Positions 10,296 to 21,580 of a stretch of DNA of 64,000 nucleotides are shown in pieces. Position 1 is the first letter of the stretch; every line of letters starts with the position of its first letter. The translations under genes were made by a program, and so were the position numbers. The DNA lies in the NCBI GenBank assembly GCA_038501195.1, contig JBBPUQ010000007.1, positions 2,457,501 through 2,521,500 of the forward strand, read 5' to 3'. Under the pieces are notes generated by a model, which did no database searches, was not told the DNA's origin, and saw only the letters and a list, made by a program, of their open reading frames with translations. Source of the DNA: Nemania diffusa (taxonomy: Eukaryota > Ascomycota > Sordariomycetes > Xylariales > Xylariaceae).

Positions 10296-12066
10296 GTGCA
10301 GGGTGATCGGCATAATGCTAACGCATATGCCTAATGTAGCTATAATTACTGATATTAGATATGTCTATTTTCAGTAGTATCATATTTACATGGGCTAATT
10401 AGTGAAGAACAATTATTTGAAACGAGATATCCGAACAAACGGGAGGGGGGGCTTAGGACTGAGAACAAAGCTTGTCGCGTACAACATATACTGTTAATAC
10501 TGCAGGAGTATTAGCGGCGTCGTTTTTCCTCCGCCACAAAGCTAATGTTAATAGAAAGAAAACGTAGTTACCACTGCAAAATGCTTATCTAAACCGCCTA
10601 TAGCAGTGCCCCTTTGCAGATAATTTAAAGGATTAAAACAAAGGCCTAGTTGGTCGCATAAATAATAGTAGTCCTCGACGCCTAGGTCTGCGGCGTCTGA
10701 TAATCTCCTCTGTGTACATGTTACTGACAACACCTTCGTTCACTCTTTCTATAAGTTTGCTTTTTCACCTATTCTAGATTATCGCAGGGAACTTACTAAT
10801 TGCAGTATATAAATCTAGTGCACAACACTGCCAACCCACCTAGCTTCAACACAATATCTGGTAATGAGGGGTAAAGTCAGAAAGTAAATAACTATACAGT
10901 GGGCCTCGGTGTCCATAACGGTTATTTTCTATGTCGTACAAAATTAAAACTTTGAAATACTGAAAAGAGGTGTACGGGTTATGTGAAAGTACGGTGCTAT
11001 AAGCTTATAACACCTTTTACTGTTTATTGTTTAGAAACTGCTTAGTTATCTAAGTTCCGCTACAACAACGATCCAAACTCACCTAGCCTAATGAGTCAGT
11101 GGATAAACTTCTTGATTGCATATTTCGCAGCGGCATGCATTGTTTTTGCAAACGATGTTTTTTCCTCAGAAATAAATGAAATGAAGTATAAATACAATCT
11201 ACGAAGCAGGAAATAGCCAGCTGTGTTATGCGTATAGGATGTGTTAACTTTTTATGTTGGACAGTCAATAGCCTCCTCCATCCACGAGGTCCCCGAAATC
11301 GGGCCTCCTTGGTGGGATGCAGAATTTCGAGGACCGGGGGTCATAGGTCAGCCCCTCGATACTAGATGATGCGGATACCCCTGAAAGGTTTCATAACTAC
11401 ATCGAATAATAAGGAGAGTCATACCTAGTCCCAAAATTTAGCTTTCAAGAAGACGTGGGTTGACAACTCTTGCTGGATGGTGGACTATTATTTACGAACG
11501 GGCTTGAACGGCATTTTGCCCGGGGTGGTAGGAGACGAAGAAGCCAAAATGGTAAATCTATCGAACGTATGATATCACTATAGTTCTACTGGAGGCGAGA
11601 CAGATTCCAGCAAGGAACCGAAAAGGGTAAGAAACTGTATAAAATACTACTCCTCTTATCTTACGTATTGAGTGGTTGTCTTTGAAGCTTGATTTGGTAT
11701 ATCATCCTAGTCAGTTGACTAGATAAGATATTAGTACGCAACAAGGGTCTAATTATTAAACAATTTGAAAGCGAATGGAGCTATTGCGGTTAATTAAAAT
11801 GAAGACACCATGGATTCAAGGTGGAGCAAAACAACTCGGTGACTGTAATATAACAGCCAGATCGAACAAAGAATGTGTTTCGAATATCGTAATATGATCA
11901 GTTATCATGATAACAAACAAATAGGATCTTAGAAATACGAGTTGTCGATATTTTCAACAACAGTCCAGTTACTAGAACAAGAATTCTACCTTATAAACCT
12001 GACATTCTTTCACTCCAAATCCTTGACATTTGTTAAACAACTCTTTGACAAGAACAATTGTTAAGA
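10296..12066. other. Spacer without recognisable gene
   Basis: No frame longer than about 60 codons has support. Around 11,285-11,340 there is a GC-rich patch with a partial inverted repeat (ccccgaaat / atttcgagg). A TATAAA at 11,992-11,997 lies about 70 bp upstream of the next gene and is a plausible core promoter. Confidence 0.45.
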
Positions 12067-13035
12067 ATGTCAAGCACGCATAATAATATGGAGAACCGGC
12101 CTCCTTATGGTAAGCCCCAACGCCCAAAGTTGAGTATTAACACTCAAATTCCATTACAGCCACCCGAGGTAAATGAGGAGTTCTCAGGGTCAACTATTAC
12201 CCCACCTTCGAGTCGATTGAAAGGCTCGAAGCAAAATTCCCCAAGCGTTCAGGGAACAAGCAAAGGCCCAGCAAAGAAGGTAGTACAAGGGCTTGCTAGA
12301 CTGGGAAAGAAGGTCGTTAAGAGGATTAACTCCGGCTTTACAAAGGCTAACGCAAGCCAGCCCCCAGCTAACTCAATTCAACTCCCACAATATGCCTTAG
12401 CCCGCAATATGGTTGGCGATATTCCATTGCTGACTTTAGAGCGCCAGCGAAATCTAGATCTCAGCCAGACCTCACAGGGTGTCTCCCTTATCTACGCTAG
12501 GTCCGCACTTCAGGATTTCCGAGCTACCTTCACGCGAGATCTTCCCGAACTCAACTTCCCTCGTGGGCAAGCGCAAATAAATATTGTAGCTGAATATCTC
12601 ATGAACCCTTGCCCGTCAGATCTCGAGAGCAGTCCGACGACACAGTTTGTCAGACACTCTCATGACAGCTTGCGGGCGTGGAAGGCATATTCTGAGATGA
12701 ACCAGTTGCAAAACCCACGAGCCTATCGCCGATGGAACATGATTGAGGCCCGGCGACGAGTCAGGCATCATAACTCAGTCATCCAAGATTTTAACGATTC
12801 TTGGGATACTTGGGTGGGTGAGCAAGACCCTGAAATCCAGTCAACAGCTCGTCGTCACCCTGAGCGCGAAGACCAGGGCTATCCTGGTAAGCCATTTCGT
12901 GACTTCTATCATTCTTCGCTTATTGCATGTGACGAGGAGATTCAACAGCGCCAAGACATCGCCGAGGCATTAATCCTTCAGTATCCTAATTCGTTTCCAG
13001 GCTTCATGAAGAAGCCAGATGAAGTAGCCTCCTAA
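12067..13035 (+). CDS. Hypothetical protein, 322 aa
   Basis: One open frame from ATG 12,067 to TAA 13,035; the frame opens nine bases earlier at a TTG, so this is the first ATG. A second ATG at 12,088 is an alternative. The first ~90 residues are low-complexity, rich in Pro, Ser, Asn and Gln, with a basic patch KKVVQGLARLGKKVVKR that could be an amphipathic or nuclear-targeting segment. Residues ~100-310 look folded, with many charged and aromatic residues (for example RAWKAYSEMNQ, YRRWNMIEARRR, FNDSWDTWVGEQD). No transmembrane segment is seen. I do not recognise a family. A TATAAA about 70 bp upstream supports transcription. Confidence 0.65.
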   Translation: MSSTHNNMENRPPYGKPQRPKLSINTQIPLQPPEVNEEFSGSTITPPSSRLKGSKQNSPSVQGTSKGPAKKVVQGLARLGKKVVKRINSGFTKANASQPPANSIQLPQYALARNMVGDIPLLTLERQRNLDLSQTSQGVSLIYARSALQDFRATFTRDLPELNFPRGQAQINIVAEYLMNPCPSDLESSPTTQFVRHSHDSLRAWKAYSEMNQLQNPRAYRRWNMIEARRRVRHHNSVIQDFNDSWDTWVGEQDPEIQSTARRHPEREDQGYPGKPFRDFYHSSLIACDEEIQQRQDIAEALILQYPNSFPGFMKKPDEVAS

Positions 13036-13617
13036 GTCATTGGATAGGTCGGACATCTATGCTAGCCGTCTAGTTGATAAAGTGGATGGGGGCATAGCCG
13101 TTCAGTACAGGATAGAGCGTAGGTTTTTAATAGGAATAGGGCGAAAAGAATAAACAATTAGATCAGGACGCACCGCCAGTTAATAGTAAACAACATGCAC
13201 GTATTTGAAAACCCCTAACTTAATTCTTAAGCATTCAAAGGCCTTTAGAACCTATAATGGCAGGTGTTCATTTTAGTATCATATGTTTTTAAGTTGCATG
13301 CATTACTAGGGGGCCTTGTTTTAATAGCAGCGCCTATATGTCTTGATGCATTCCCTTTATTTTTCCTATCTTTAAGCAGTGCCATACTCACCCCAGTTGT
13401 AGATATTACTCTCAGAAGCACTTTTCAACCTACTGTTACCCAGCGTTGGTAAGTAATATTAGGGGCATTAGAGTTACATTATCTGCAACTTAATTTTCGC
13501 GCATGGAATATGTTCTGCGCCTCAGCAAGACTTCTGAGGTGTTTAGAAGTTTCAAGGCTGTTTCTTCTGTCTCCATCTATGAATACATTTTCGCAAGTAG
13601 TCATCATCCAATCACGT
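13036..13617. other. Spacer upstream of tRNA
   Basis: Contains only a 62-codon hydrophobic frame (13,264-13,452) that lacks an ATG, so I do not call it. Nothing else stands out. Confidence 0.45.
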
Positions 13618-13691
13618 GGTTTCGTGGTGTAGTTGGTTATCACGTCAGTCTAACACACTGAAGGTCTCCGGTTCAAGTCCGGGCGAAATCA
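13618..13691 (+). tRNA. tRNA-Val (anticodon AAC)
   Basis: A complete 74-base cloverleaf without intron. The acceptor stem is GGTTTCG paired with CGAAATC (one G-T pair), followed by discriminator A. The anticodon stem TCAGT/ACTGA encloses CTAACAC, giving anticodon AAC. The T arm carries GGTTCAAGTCC (B box) and the D arm TGGTGTAGTTGG (A box), the internal pol III promoter. A TTTTTT run at 13,744-13,749 is a possible terminator. CCA is not encoded, as expected for a eukaryote. Confidence 0.96.
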
Positions 13692-16600
13692 TATTCTACT
13701 TGGGGGATCGTCCCGCGGGGAATTGTCCTCTCTAATATTTTACTTTTTTCAACATCACCTTTCTAAGTAGAGAGGGCATTTGTACTGCTTTATGTTTCAT
13801 AAATTCTATAGCAATGAAAGCGCCTGCGCTTACTTCTGTAGTCTACAACACCTACCTTTTACTTACAGATCGTTAGTTCAAGTGATACCTCAAACATACG
13901 TAACGTTAGCTGGGTATGTCTATGTTGACGACTTCCTACAGTGGATTCGGGCCCTGTGACGGATGCAGCCGTTGTCAGCCTTGGGTATCGACGACGTAGT
14001 TCAGTATATCGCCGTTCTCTATAAGCCACCTTGATGTGATTCACCTTGTATGTCAGCTACAAACTCCAGTAATAAGTAGCTCTGTATAGTGCGCTAACAA
14101 CTTGTCCTCCGGCTCGTTCGAATCGCTAAATCCACCTAAACGATGAAGATACTGCATCTTTATATTGCTAAAGCGCGTGTGTCAGAGGACTAGTGAACAG
14201 AAGTCCTGTAGTAGTTAGGAAGAAGGGTGTAGGAAGGTGTAGTAGCATAGGGCTTAATAGAAATGTTCATTGATTCCTGACCGACCGAAAGTCTTATATA
14301 TATACCCAAGTCTTCAGGTCTGATAGATAACATCAGCTTAAAGCTAAATGAGCACTGTTGTAACCACTAAGTAAGGCAAGTGTCTCACTGGAAAGGCTAT
14401 TAGCCTCGCCGATGACCATGCAGGCCCACAAGCTGTTCAATTGCCCAATGGTCGATGTGGAAGCTATGCATTCCATTGATGCAATAAATTCTTTCCGTAA
14501 ACCCCCGTTCGTCTTTCTAACGTTGAATATTAGATCGGATGTAATTAGTCCAACTTCAACATTATCTTCTTTGTTTCATTATTTCCCGTTTAATAAAGCG
14601 GACATCCTCCAGTTACAAAGCTAGTTGCTACTATCATTAGAGTATAAGATCAACACTAGTATTAAACCATGATAACCCAAATCGTAGACTATCGGTGTTC
14701 GTAGTTAAGGCAAGCTTTACTCTGCTATGGCATCAGAAAATCCGTAACCGATACCCAAAATATATCCTGTCTCAACGTCTAGACACCCCGTCTGATTCAG
14801 CTGTGGGCTTATATATTTATGAACTTCTGCAACGTGTGTCAACTGCGCCGTGCCTATGAAGTCTCTAAAACCTCCCCCCCTCCTTCCCAATAACTTCTCA
14901 CACATGTTATGGCCTGTGCTAGCCTGGCCTTCGACACCATGTTCAATATACTTTTCATCATATCTCAAGCATAATGGGGTGAACTGGCTGGGCTCGAATC
15001 GCTATGGATCGCGTTGTGGTCACGAGCGAGTTATTTGAATAGGCTGTCACTAAATTAGAAGAAGAGCTGAGGTATATAGGCGTAGTTAGAGGGTATGTAC
15101 ATAGAATTTGTGTGAATGAATGTCAACGTAGCTCATCTCCAAGAGAAAAGGCGTTCTTTCTACTCTCAGATGAGAGCATGTACTCGTGCGGATCGGTGAT
15201 TAACCGGGAGAGACACGATGCGTGGATAGACTAGATTACACGAGACCGATTTTCGTGTTCAGACAATCGGCTGATCCCGTTTTCATAGAATATTCTACAT
15301 TTCCTGTCAATCAGGTGTGAATCGGATGATATGTGCTGTAAGAAGTAGGCAGGCTCGATGTCGCTTATTAGTTCACTCTACAATATTCAGGAATCCTGAC
15401 AGTGTTAAGCGGCAATAAGATTAATCGTCGGTGAAAGATTGGCATACCTACCTAGGTACATAAGGGCGACTCCCCACTCGATGACGTGAATACGATCAGA
15501 TGCAGATACAGGACAATTCAATATATGATTTACTTATGTGTCAAGAGTATGATGAATAGTAATGAATAGTTCTGGCGTGGCCCTTGATAATAGGCGTATG
15601 TGAAATGTTTGCCCTTGCCTTGATTATTTATCCGAAATGAGCGTGTTTCTCTGCCCTGGGGTACACTCTGAGGATGAACAATACGAGTCTCGGAAGAATA
15701 GCAAGTAAATATGGGCATATGGAAATTTTGGGATTTATTGAGGGTCGCAAAGAATTAGCTAAAGGTCCCTGCAATCTCTGCAAATGGCAACATTAGATGG
15801 CCGAAGGTAAGTGTGTTGGTCTCACTTAATTACTTTCGTCTTGTGTAACCTTCTAAGTGCCGCAATCATCCGCCTTTACTCTATGTTCATGATGACAAGG
15901 CTCTCATATGCTGTGTCATACCGTGTAGTAAATGGACTCATACCTAATTGCGAATGGTATAAGGTAGTAAACAAAAGACACTAATAATAGTTTCCCTAGG
16001 ATACTGTCACTAAGACTAGCACTGTCTTCCTGCTTTTTAGGACCTCGCATTGCTGAAATATATGAGAAAGGCACTTGACAGCAGTTGGGCGCTCTGATCC
16101 GGTTATCGAATTGTTATGACAGATGCCCTACGAGGTAGATATTTCATATCAGATCAAATAAACTATAATCTTATAGTGCTAACTATTAATGGGGAGGTAC
16201 GGCTCCCAGGTAGTAGGCACATCAGTCAGATTAACGTCAGACCTAGACATTGAAGGCAAAGATGTCTCACCTTGTAGTAGGTTGCACCGCGAGACGCTGT
16301 GTCTCAGACTTGGTAGCTGTTGTGATTTGAATCTCCCGCTGCAAGTAGCCATGCCGTCGTGTTTGGTTTGGCTTCCATTGTGAATGGCGTTATTCTATAT
16401 CTGAAGATAAAAATTAGTTTACTTCTTAATTAACGATTCGTCATCAAGGCGATATGGTCAAGATGGGTAGTGAAACACCTACGACTGTTGAGTACTGTTC
16501 CGGGGAGTCACGAATAGGAATGTTGAGGGCTCGGAACCTATCTTGTTTGACATGGTTTGAGATATTTGGCACATTTAATGACTCCCAATGGTCTAGGAAT

Positions 16601-19600
16601 GATAGGTTTCGGCAGCCGTGACAGAGAGATGTGTTACTAATAACATGCGCCAAGTGACACAGCTGGTATATCTTCAACCTGGAAAAGCATAGCGTGGTTG
16701 GTAATATCAGCCCCGGAAAGCGTCATGGTATACGACGACGATTCAACCGAGATTGCTGTGTGGCTAGAACTAAGTTCGATTCGTCTTGATAACCGATCGA
16801 GTGATTTCTTTTGGGGGCATGCTGGCTGGATATGTTCCGGATGGGGCGAATATGGACTCATAATGCCTGGTGTCCAGCGAATTGTCAATGTTGGTCTCGC
16901 GCCACGGCATCACGTGCTTGTGGTGCTGTGCCGTTTATCTGGTATTGTGGCTGGCGATGAAGATGATTTCGCTAAGCGACTAAGATTGAGTGTGACTTGC
17001 TTAATTGAGATGTACCTGATGAAACAACGTCCAAGCTGGGACGACGTGAATCCCCCACGTGCAAAGAGCGGCTCTGGTGCATAGCTGCTAGGCATCGTAC
17101 TCATGCGAGCTGTATTGGGTCCACCAAATACTACTTCGGACTCCGTGGGACAATTCGGTTAATGATCCTACCAAAGATAGTATACGAAGGTGGACACCTT
17201 GCTGTGAACCATGTCCGCGCTGCCAGCGGTATGAAGTGATTCTATTGCCATATGGGAGCATAATCGAAGGACGAAGGACAAAGTGCCTGGCGATACATAT
17301 GCGGAGTCTGGTAGAAGTGCGACGGCCATGTGTTGGTGGCTGTTTATACACGGGATATCAATTTAGGTGCTAGTAGTCGTTGCGTACGAGTAAGTACTTC
17401 ATTTTGACCATCAATCTGTGATAAGCGGTAGCTGCGCGTCCCTGGTTTTCAAGACGCCTCATATACTTACAAATTATAGCCGGTAGGTAACACGATCGAG
17501 ACGCCAGTAGGTAGTGGTACCGAGTATCCAATGACAATCCAAGTTGAATGCGGGCCTGGAGGCTTCTGTGTCTAGCAAGTACCTACCTAGAGGGGTTTCA
17601 ATATAGAGTATTCATACTATACTGTAAATTCAAGATGTTAGTGTCTGGGCATTAGGTGACGATGACTGTTCATCCATCTGGTCACCGTCCCAGGTCTAAC
17701 TTCGGCTGACCTCGTTGAACCAGCTCGAGGGCATGTAGCTATACGTAAGTTGCACAAAAGGGTAATAAATAACCCCGGCAAAGAAGCCATCAAATGCGCT
17801 ACAGACCCGAAACGCTGAAACGAAATTTATGTGAGTCAAATTACGACATACATGCCCGTCACACTGCGGGCGGCTGGCTCGGGGCCTGGTCCAGCAGGAC
17901 GGTGCGTAGGTATCTACAGCACATATAGGTGTTGAGGGTATATGATGACAGGGGGGAGACTGAAGGTATATACGTACGCACACGTTATGCTTTGAACCCC
18001 GTGTTACGGTGTGGTTGGATGTAGAGATGATGAACTACCGCCAACTGCCAAACTCGAAGATCCCTTGACCGTCTAAAACATCCAAAACAGACACCATCAG
18101 CCCGTTTCTTCCCCTTTGGGACGACTACAGCTGACATGCAGAGATTACAGGGGCCTTAGTGGTCCGAGCTGAGTCGATGTCGCAGCTTGGTTTTGGGTGC
18201 TCCCTTATTGTTCGTACCGGCAGCGCTAGGTCGAATCATGTTAAGCGTGTACTTTACAGCCTATGAGCAGCCCGGGATCCATTACCACATGATTTACCCC
18301 TGTTTGTACCCCTGTCAGACTTGTCCCGTTCCTGAAATTTATTACAATGAAAGTTAAGATAGGACTCCGGCATGTGCAACCCTCCCAATACCACACTATC
18401 TTCCAATGACCTAAAATTACCTAGGCGCCATCGGTTGCTACCTAATCTAGGCTAGGGAGTTTCCACAATCCCGTTGTCAATTCTCCGTTGCCCGAAAGAC
18501 TTATAAACCAGGTTCAGAATATATCTCGAGAAGCTAATTATCCATCCCTGCCTTATAGCATCTCCACAAGCTGTATAAGTTTCAGTACTAGAGAGGTAAC
18601 CTCTGATTTAAACAATGTTTTACTTATAGGTACATACTACTACTCCGGTACTAGGTAGACTTTTATGTTGGCCAGATCACAGCCTTGGCAGTTACCGGAT
18701 TGCATCTGCAATGATTCTACATAGATACCTAAGTATAAGTACTCAAATTTAGAGGCATTCCCTCTAATGCTGAAAGCACAGCGATCTATATACTTCGTAA
18801 AACGCTACCTCAAATGATATGATGATAGTCTGCGGGTGAATAGTTGCTGCAAACTAGTGTGTAGGTATACTAAGTTCTAAACCTCTAATCTGCTAGATAT
18901 TTATATCTGATTAATAAGATAGGTGTTTCGGGATGCTTCCTACTTCTTGTCTTAAGTGTAGCTACGCAATCTCCACAGCCTACCTGGAACTCGTGGCTAT
19001 GGCTATCCGCCTGGCACTGCCTTATTGTCTACCTAATAGACGAGAACTCGAATATGTACCTAGGTAGTTATGAGCATGCCTATCGGTATGTGTGATACGG
19101 GGATTTAACCTGGATTTAAAGTAAGTATCTAACTATATCCGGCATAGTATCGACGGTTGGGGGCAAATTTCACTGCTAAAGCTATTGTTCTGTATAATAC
19201 GTAGCATGCTCAAGGATGAGGTACCGTGGAATGTTTCTAGTCCGTTTTCTTTCTTCTTTTCGGTACTTTTAATTAATTGGAAATCCTAAGGGAATGTGGC
19301 AGATACGGGATGCGCGGGATGCACGCCAATCACAATTCCAAAATTCTAGGTAGGTAGCATCAGAAAGCCGGTAGAAATACCTATGACATCTGTCTAAAAA
19401 GCAGAGTGCACTATTAGGTCCGTCGTCCCCACCCAAGGGCAGCCGAAAGGCCAAGAACACCCCTCCCCCTCCCCTCAACCTGTGGACTTCACTGTTCTCG
19501 ATCAGTCCGAAACGGGCTGGTTTGTTGCTTATCGCTGCCTTCGGGCTCCCTTATTATGTACTGTATCCATTTCCAATTATACCCTGTTTTTCATCACGTC

Positions 19601-20390
19601 CAGTCTTTAGCGCCCCAGTCCATTCAAGCCGGAATGCGACGCAATGAACGCGCAGTACCATACTCATCACGGTTGAGAATATGTACGTCTGGGCCGACTA
19701 TGTAGAGGGGTAGGTAGGTATTTTGCACGTACGGGCGGTACGGCGCTATGCTCGCTAGGTATATCCATGTAATAAAACATTTTCGCTTATTACCGATATC
19801 GATTCAACGCTATCTACACAGTAAGTACTACATGCAGCCCAGTTAGCAATATCTGTCAAGTAGACCTTAATCTCAAATGAAAAACAAAGATTTAAACACA
19901 CAGAACAGAAAAAAAAAAGAATAAAGAAACAAAGAAACGAGATAGGTACATGGGACAAGGCGTTTATGCCACCAAGTATTGCCTCTCTACTCTGTACTCA
20001 TTACTTCTAATCGCAACTTCAAGATTCTTTCTGCACAGGTACGGATGACAATCTATCGATCTAGGTAGGTAGCATTTCAAGAGTAAATCGATGCTACTTA
20101 TGTTTCGATTTCCAAGTAGATATTATGTAAATCTCTCTCTATATGTACTTGAGTACACGTACTTATTCAGGTGCCTTTGCAGCCGGAGGTATATACGCTA
20201 CTAGCGGCCTAGTACGTGGGTAGGCCCCCTATCTAGATTAGGTACCTGGCCTAGGCACTAATATAACCTGCCTTAGAGCATTATACAGTACAGGACGCCC
20301 GCGAACTCTGCCTACCTACCTACCTAAGGTAGTGCCATTTTACTTAGATAGTAGTACTTACCCACACCCCACGCCCCCTGAACCCTGTCA
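13692..20390. other. Long gene-poor interval (about 6.7 kb)
   Basis: No recognisable gene. The longest frame with any coding feel is at 16,698-17,084 (listed separately). Several copies of the palindrome TACCTAGGTA (15,449; 19,057) and runs of TAGGTAGG/CCTACCTA (19,347; 19,711; 20,061; 20,313) are scattered here. An A-rich run lies near 19,909-19,945. Base composition is only moderately AT-rich, unlike the RIP block. Confidence 0.45.
16698..17084 (+). CDS. Uncertain open frame, 128 codons
   Basis: The frame starts at an ATG and contains aromatic, glycine-rich text such as FFWGHAGWICSGWGEYG and a hydrophobic HHVLVVLCRLSGIVAG. I do not recognise a family, and shadow frames on the other strand are nearly as long. 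It could be a decayed exon, a young gene or chance. No intron or promoter evidence supports it. Confidence 0.2.
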   Translation: MVISAPESVMVYDDDSTEIAVWLELSSIRLDNRSSDFFWGHAGWICSGWGEYGLIMPGVQRIVNVGLAPRHHVLVVLCRLSGIVAGDEDDFAKRLRLSVTCLIEMYLMKQRPSWDDVNPPRAKSGSGA

Positions 20391-21580
20391 ATCTCGTTCA
20401 TCGCTCTTCTCTCTTGTTCCTGTCCTGCCCAATTCCCCGTTTTAGTCCCTCCATCTCAACCTAGGTGCTACCACTCGTGCGACATTTCACCGCCCGCGAG
20501 AGCGAGACCTATGTCTTGTGTCTCGATGGAGAGACGAATTCGACGACGACATTGAAGACGACCATAGACAAAAGACCAAAAGAAAGCCAGCCCACAGCGA
20601 GAAATTTTGTGTTTGCGCCTGCACTCCATTGCCACAGCGGCCCGTGTCCGTATCTCAATCATAATCAATCGTGACCTCTTGGAACATAACCACCTGTACA
20701 GAGTAACCCCTCTTATATTTTCCCACTCTTCCAGCCGCCGCCGCCAGTTCCTCCAACCCGGCAAGCAGCCAAGGAGACACGACAATCAACCATCACCACC
20801 ACTACCACCACCACCACCCAACAAACATCCTTCATTCATTCATTCAATTGCATAGTCGCCATCATTATTCCCCTGCCTTACTTAAGTCAGCGCCGCCGCC
20901 GCTATCGTTTTGTTATTTGTTACTGTTAGCCGCCTGACCATTTAGCAAGTCGTCTTTGCATAGACGAATACACCTCTTAGTGTACTTGGTTGACGTCCAA
21001 CTGGTTCTCGTTCTCGTTCTCGATCTCTTTCCCGCGCACTCTTAGACCTCTGTTAGAAGTATATGATCCGCCAGTCGGCCTCTGCGCCAGAAGACATCCC
21101 TTGCGTTACCGCGTTACCCACGCCAGCGCGCTCGGCCTACCACAATCCGACCTGTTTCGGTTCATCCACGTTCCTGTCGTGGCGCTCGCTGGCTCGTGCC
21201 GACCTCGACCCTTCGAGAACGCCGGTCATCTCATTCCTTCATCCCACATCCACGAACAAGGTCAGGGTCTACTGCGGCATTTGCCTGTGCGCCTTGCTTG
21301 TCGCTCTTGAGTCAGCCCATCCTTGGCATCGGCATCAACATTATCCCAATTATTAGCATACTTATATCTCATTGCGACCCGGCAACCTTTATCACGCATT
21401 GTTTCTTCCGTCCCATTTCGGGTCGATTACCACGTACGCTGCTCCTCTCAGTTTCAGTTTGGAGCTGGGGAACGCCCGCGGCCTGAGATTCTGGGCACAT
21501 TGTGCAAAGGAGACATTGGCTAATCTGTGTACCAGGCCATTCCGACCCCAATCCCGACCCCAAACGCTCTACTACTAAGC
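20391..21580 (+). promoter_or_regulatory. Long pyrimidine-rich promoter and leader of the RasGAP gene
   Basis: This 1.2-kb stretch is C+T-rich on the plus strand (for example 20,391-20,460 and 20,990-21,030), as is usual for promoters and long 5' leaders of conserved fungal genes. It contains a CCA/ACC microsatellite (about 20,789-20,820) and ATTC repeats (about 20,831-20,846). Several overlapping open frames here lack family features and are best seen as by-products of composition. Some begin with ATG and could act as upstream ORFs. Confidence 0.45.

Noticed and set aside
13264..13452. Hydrophobic 62-codon frame resembling a small membrane protein
   Set aside because: No ATG in the frame and no splice donor/acceptor to supply one.
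20465..21523. Several overlapping frames of 66-106 codons on both strands
   Set aside because: They arise from the C+T-rich leader; no conserved motif and mutually exclusive.
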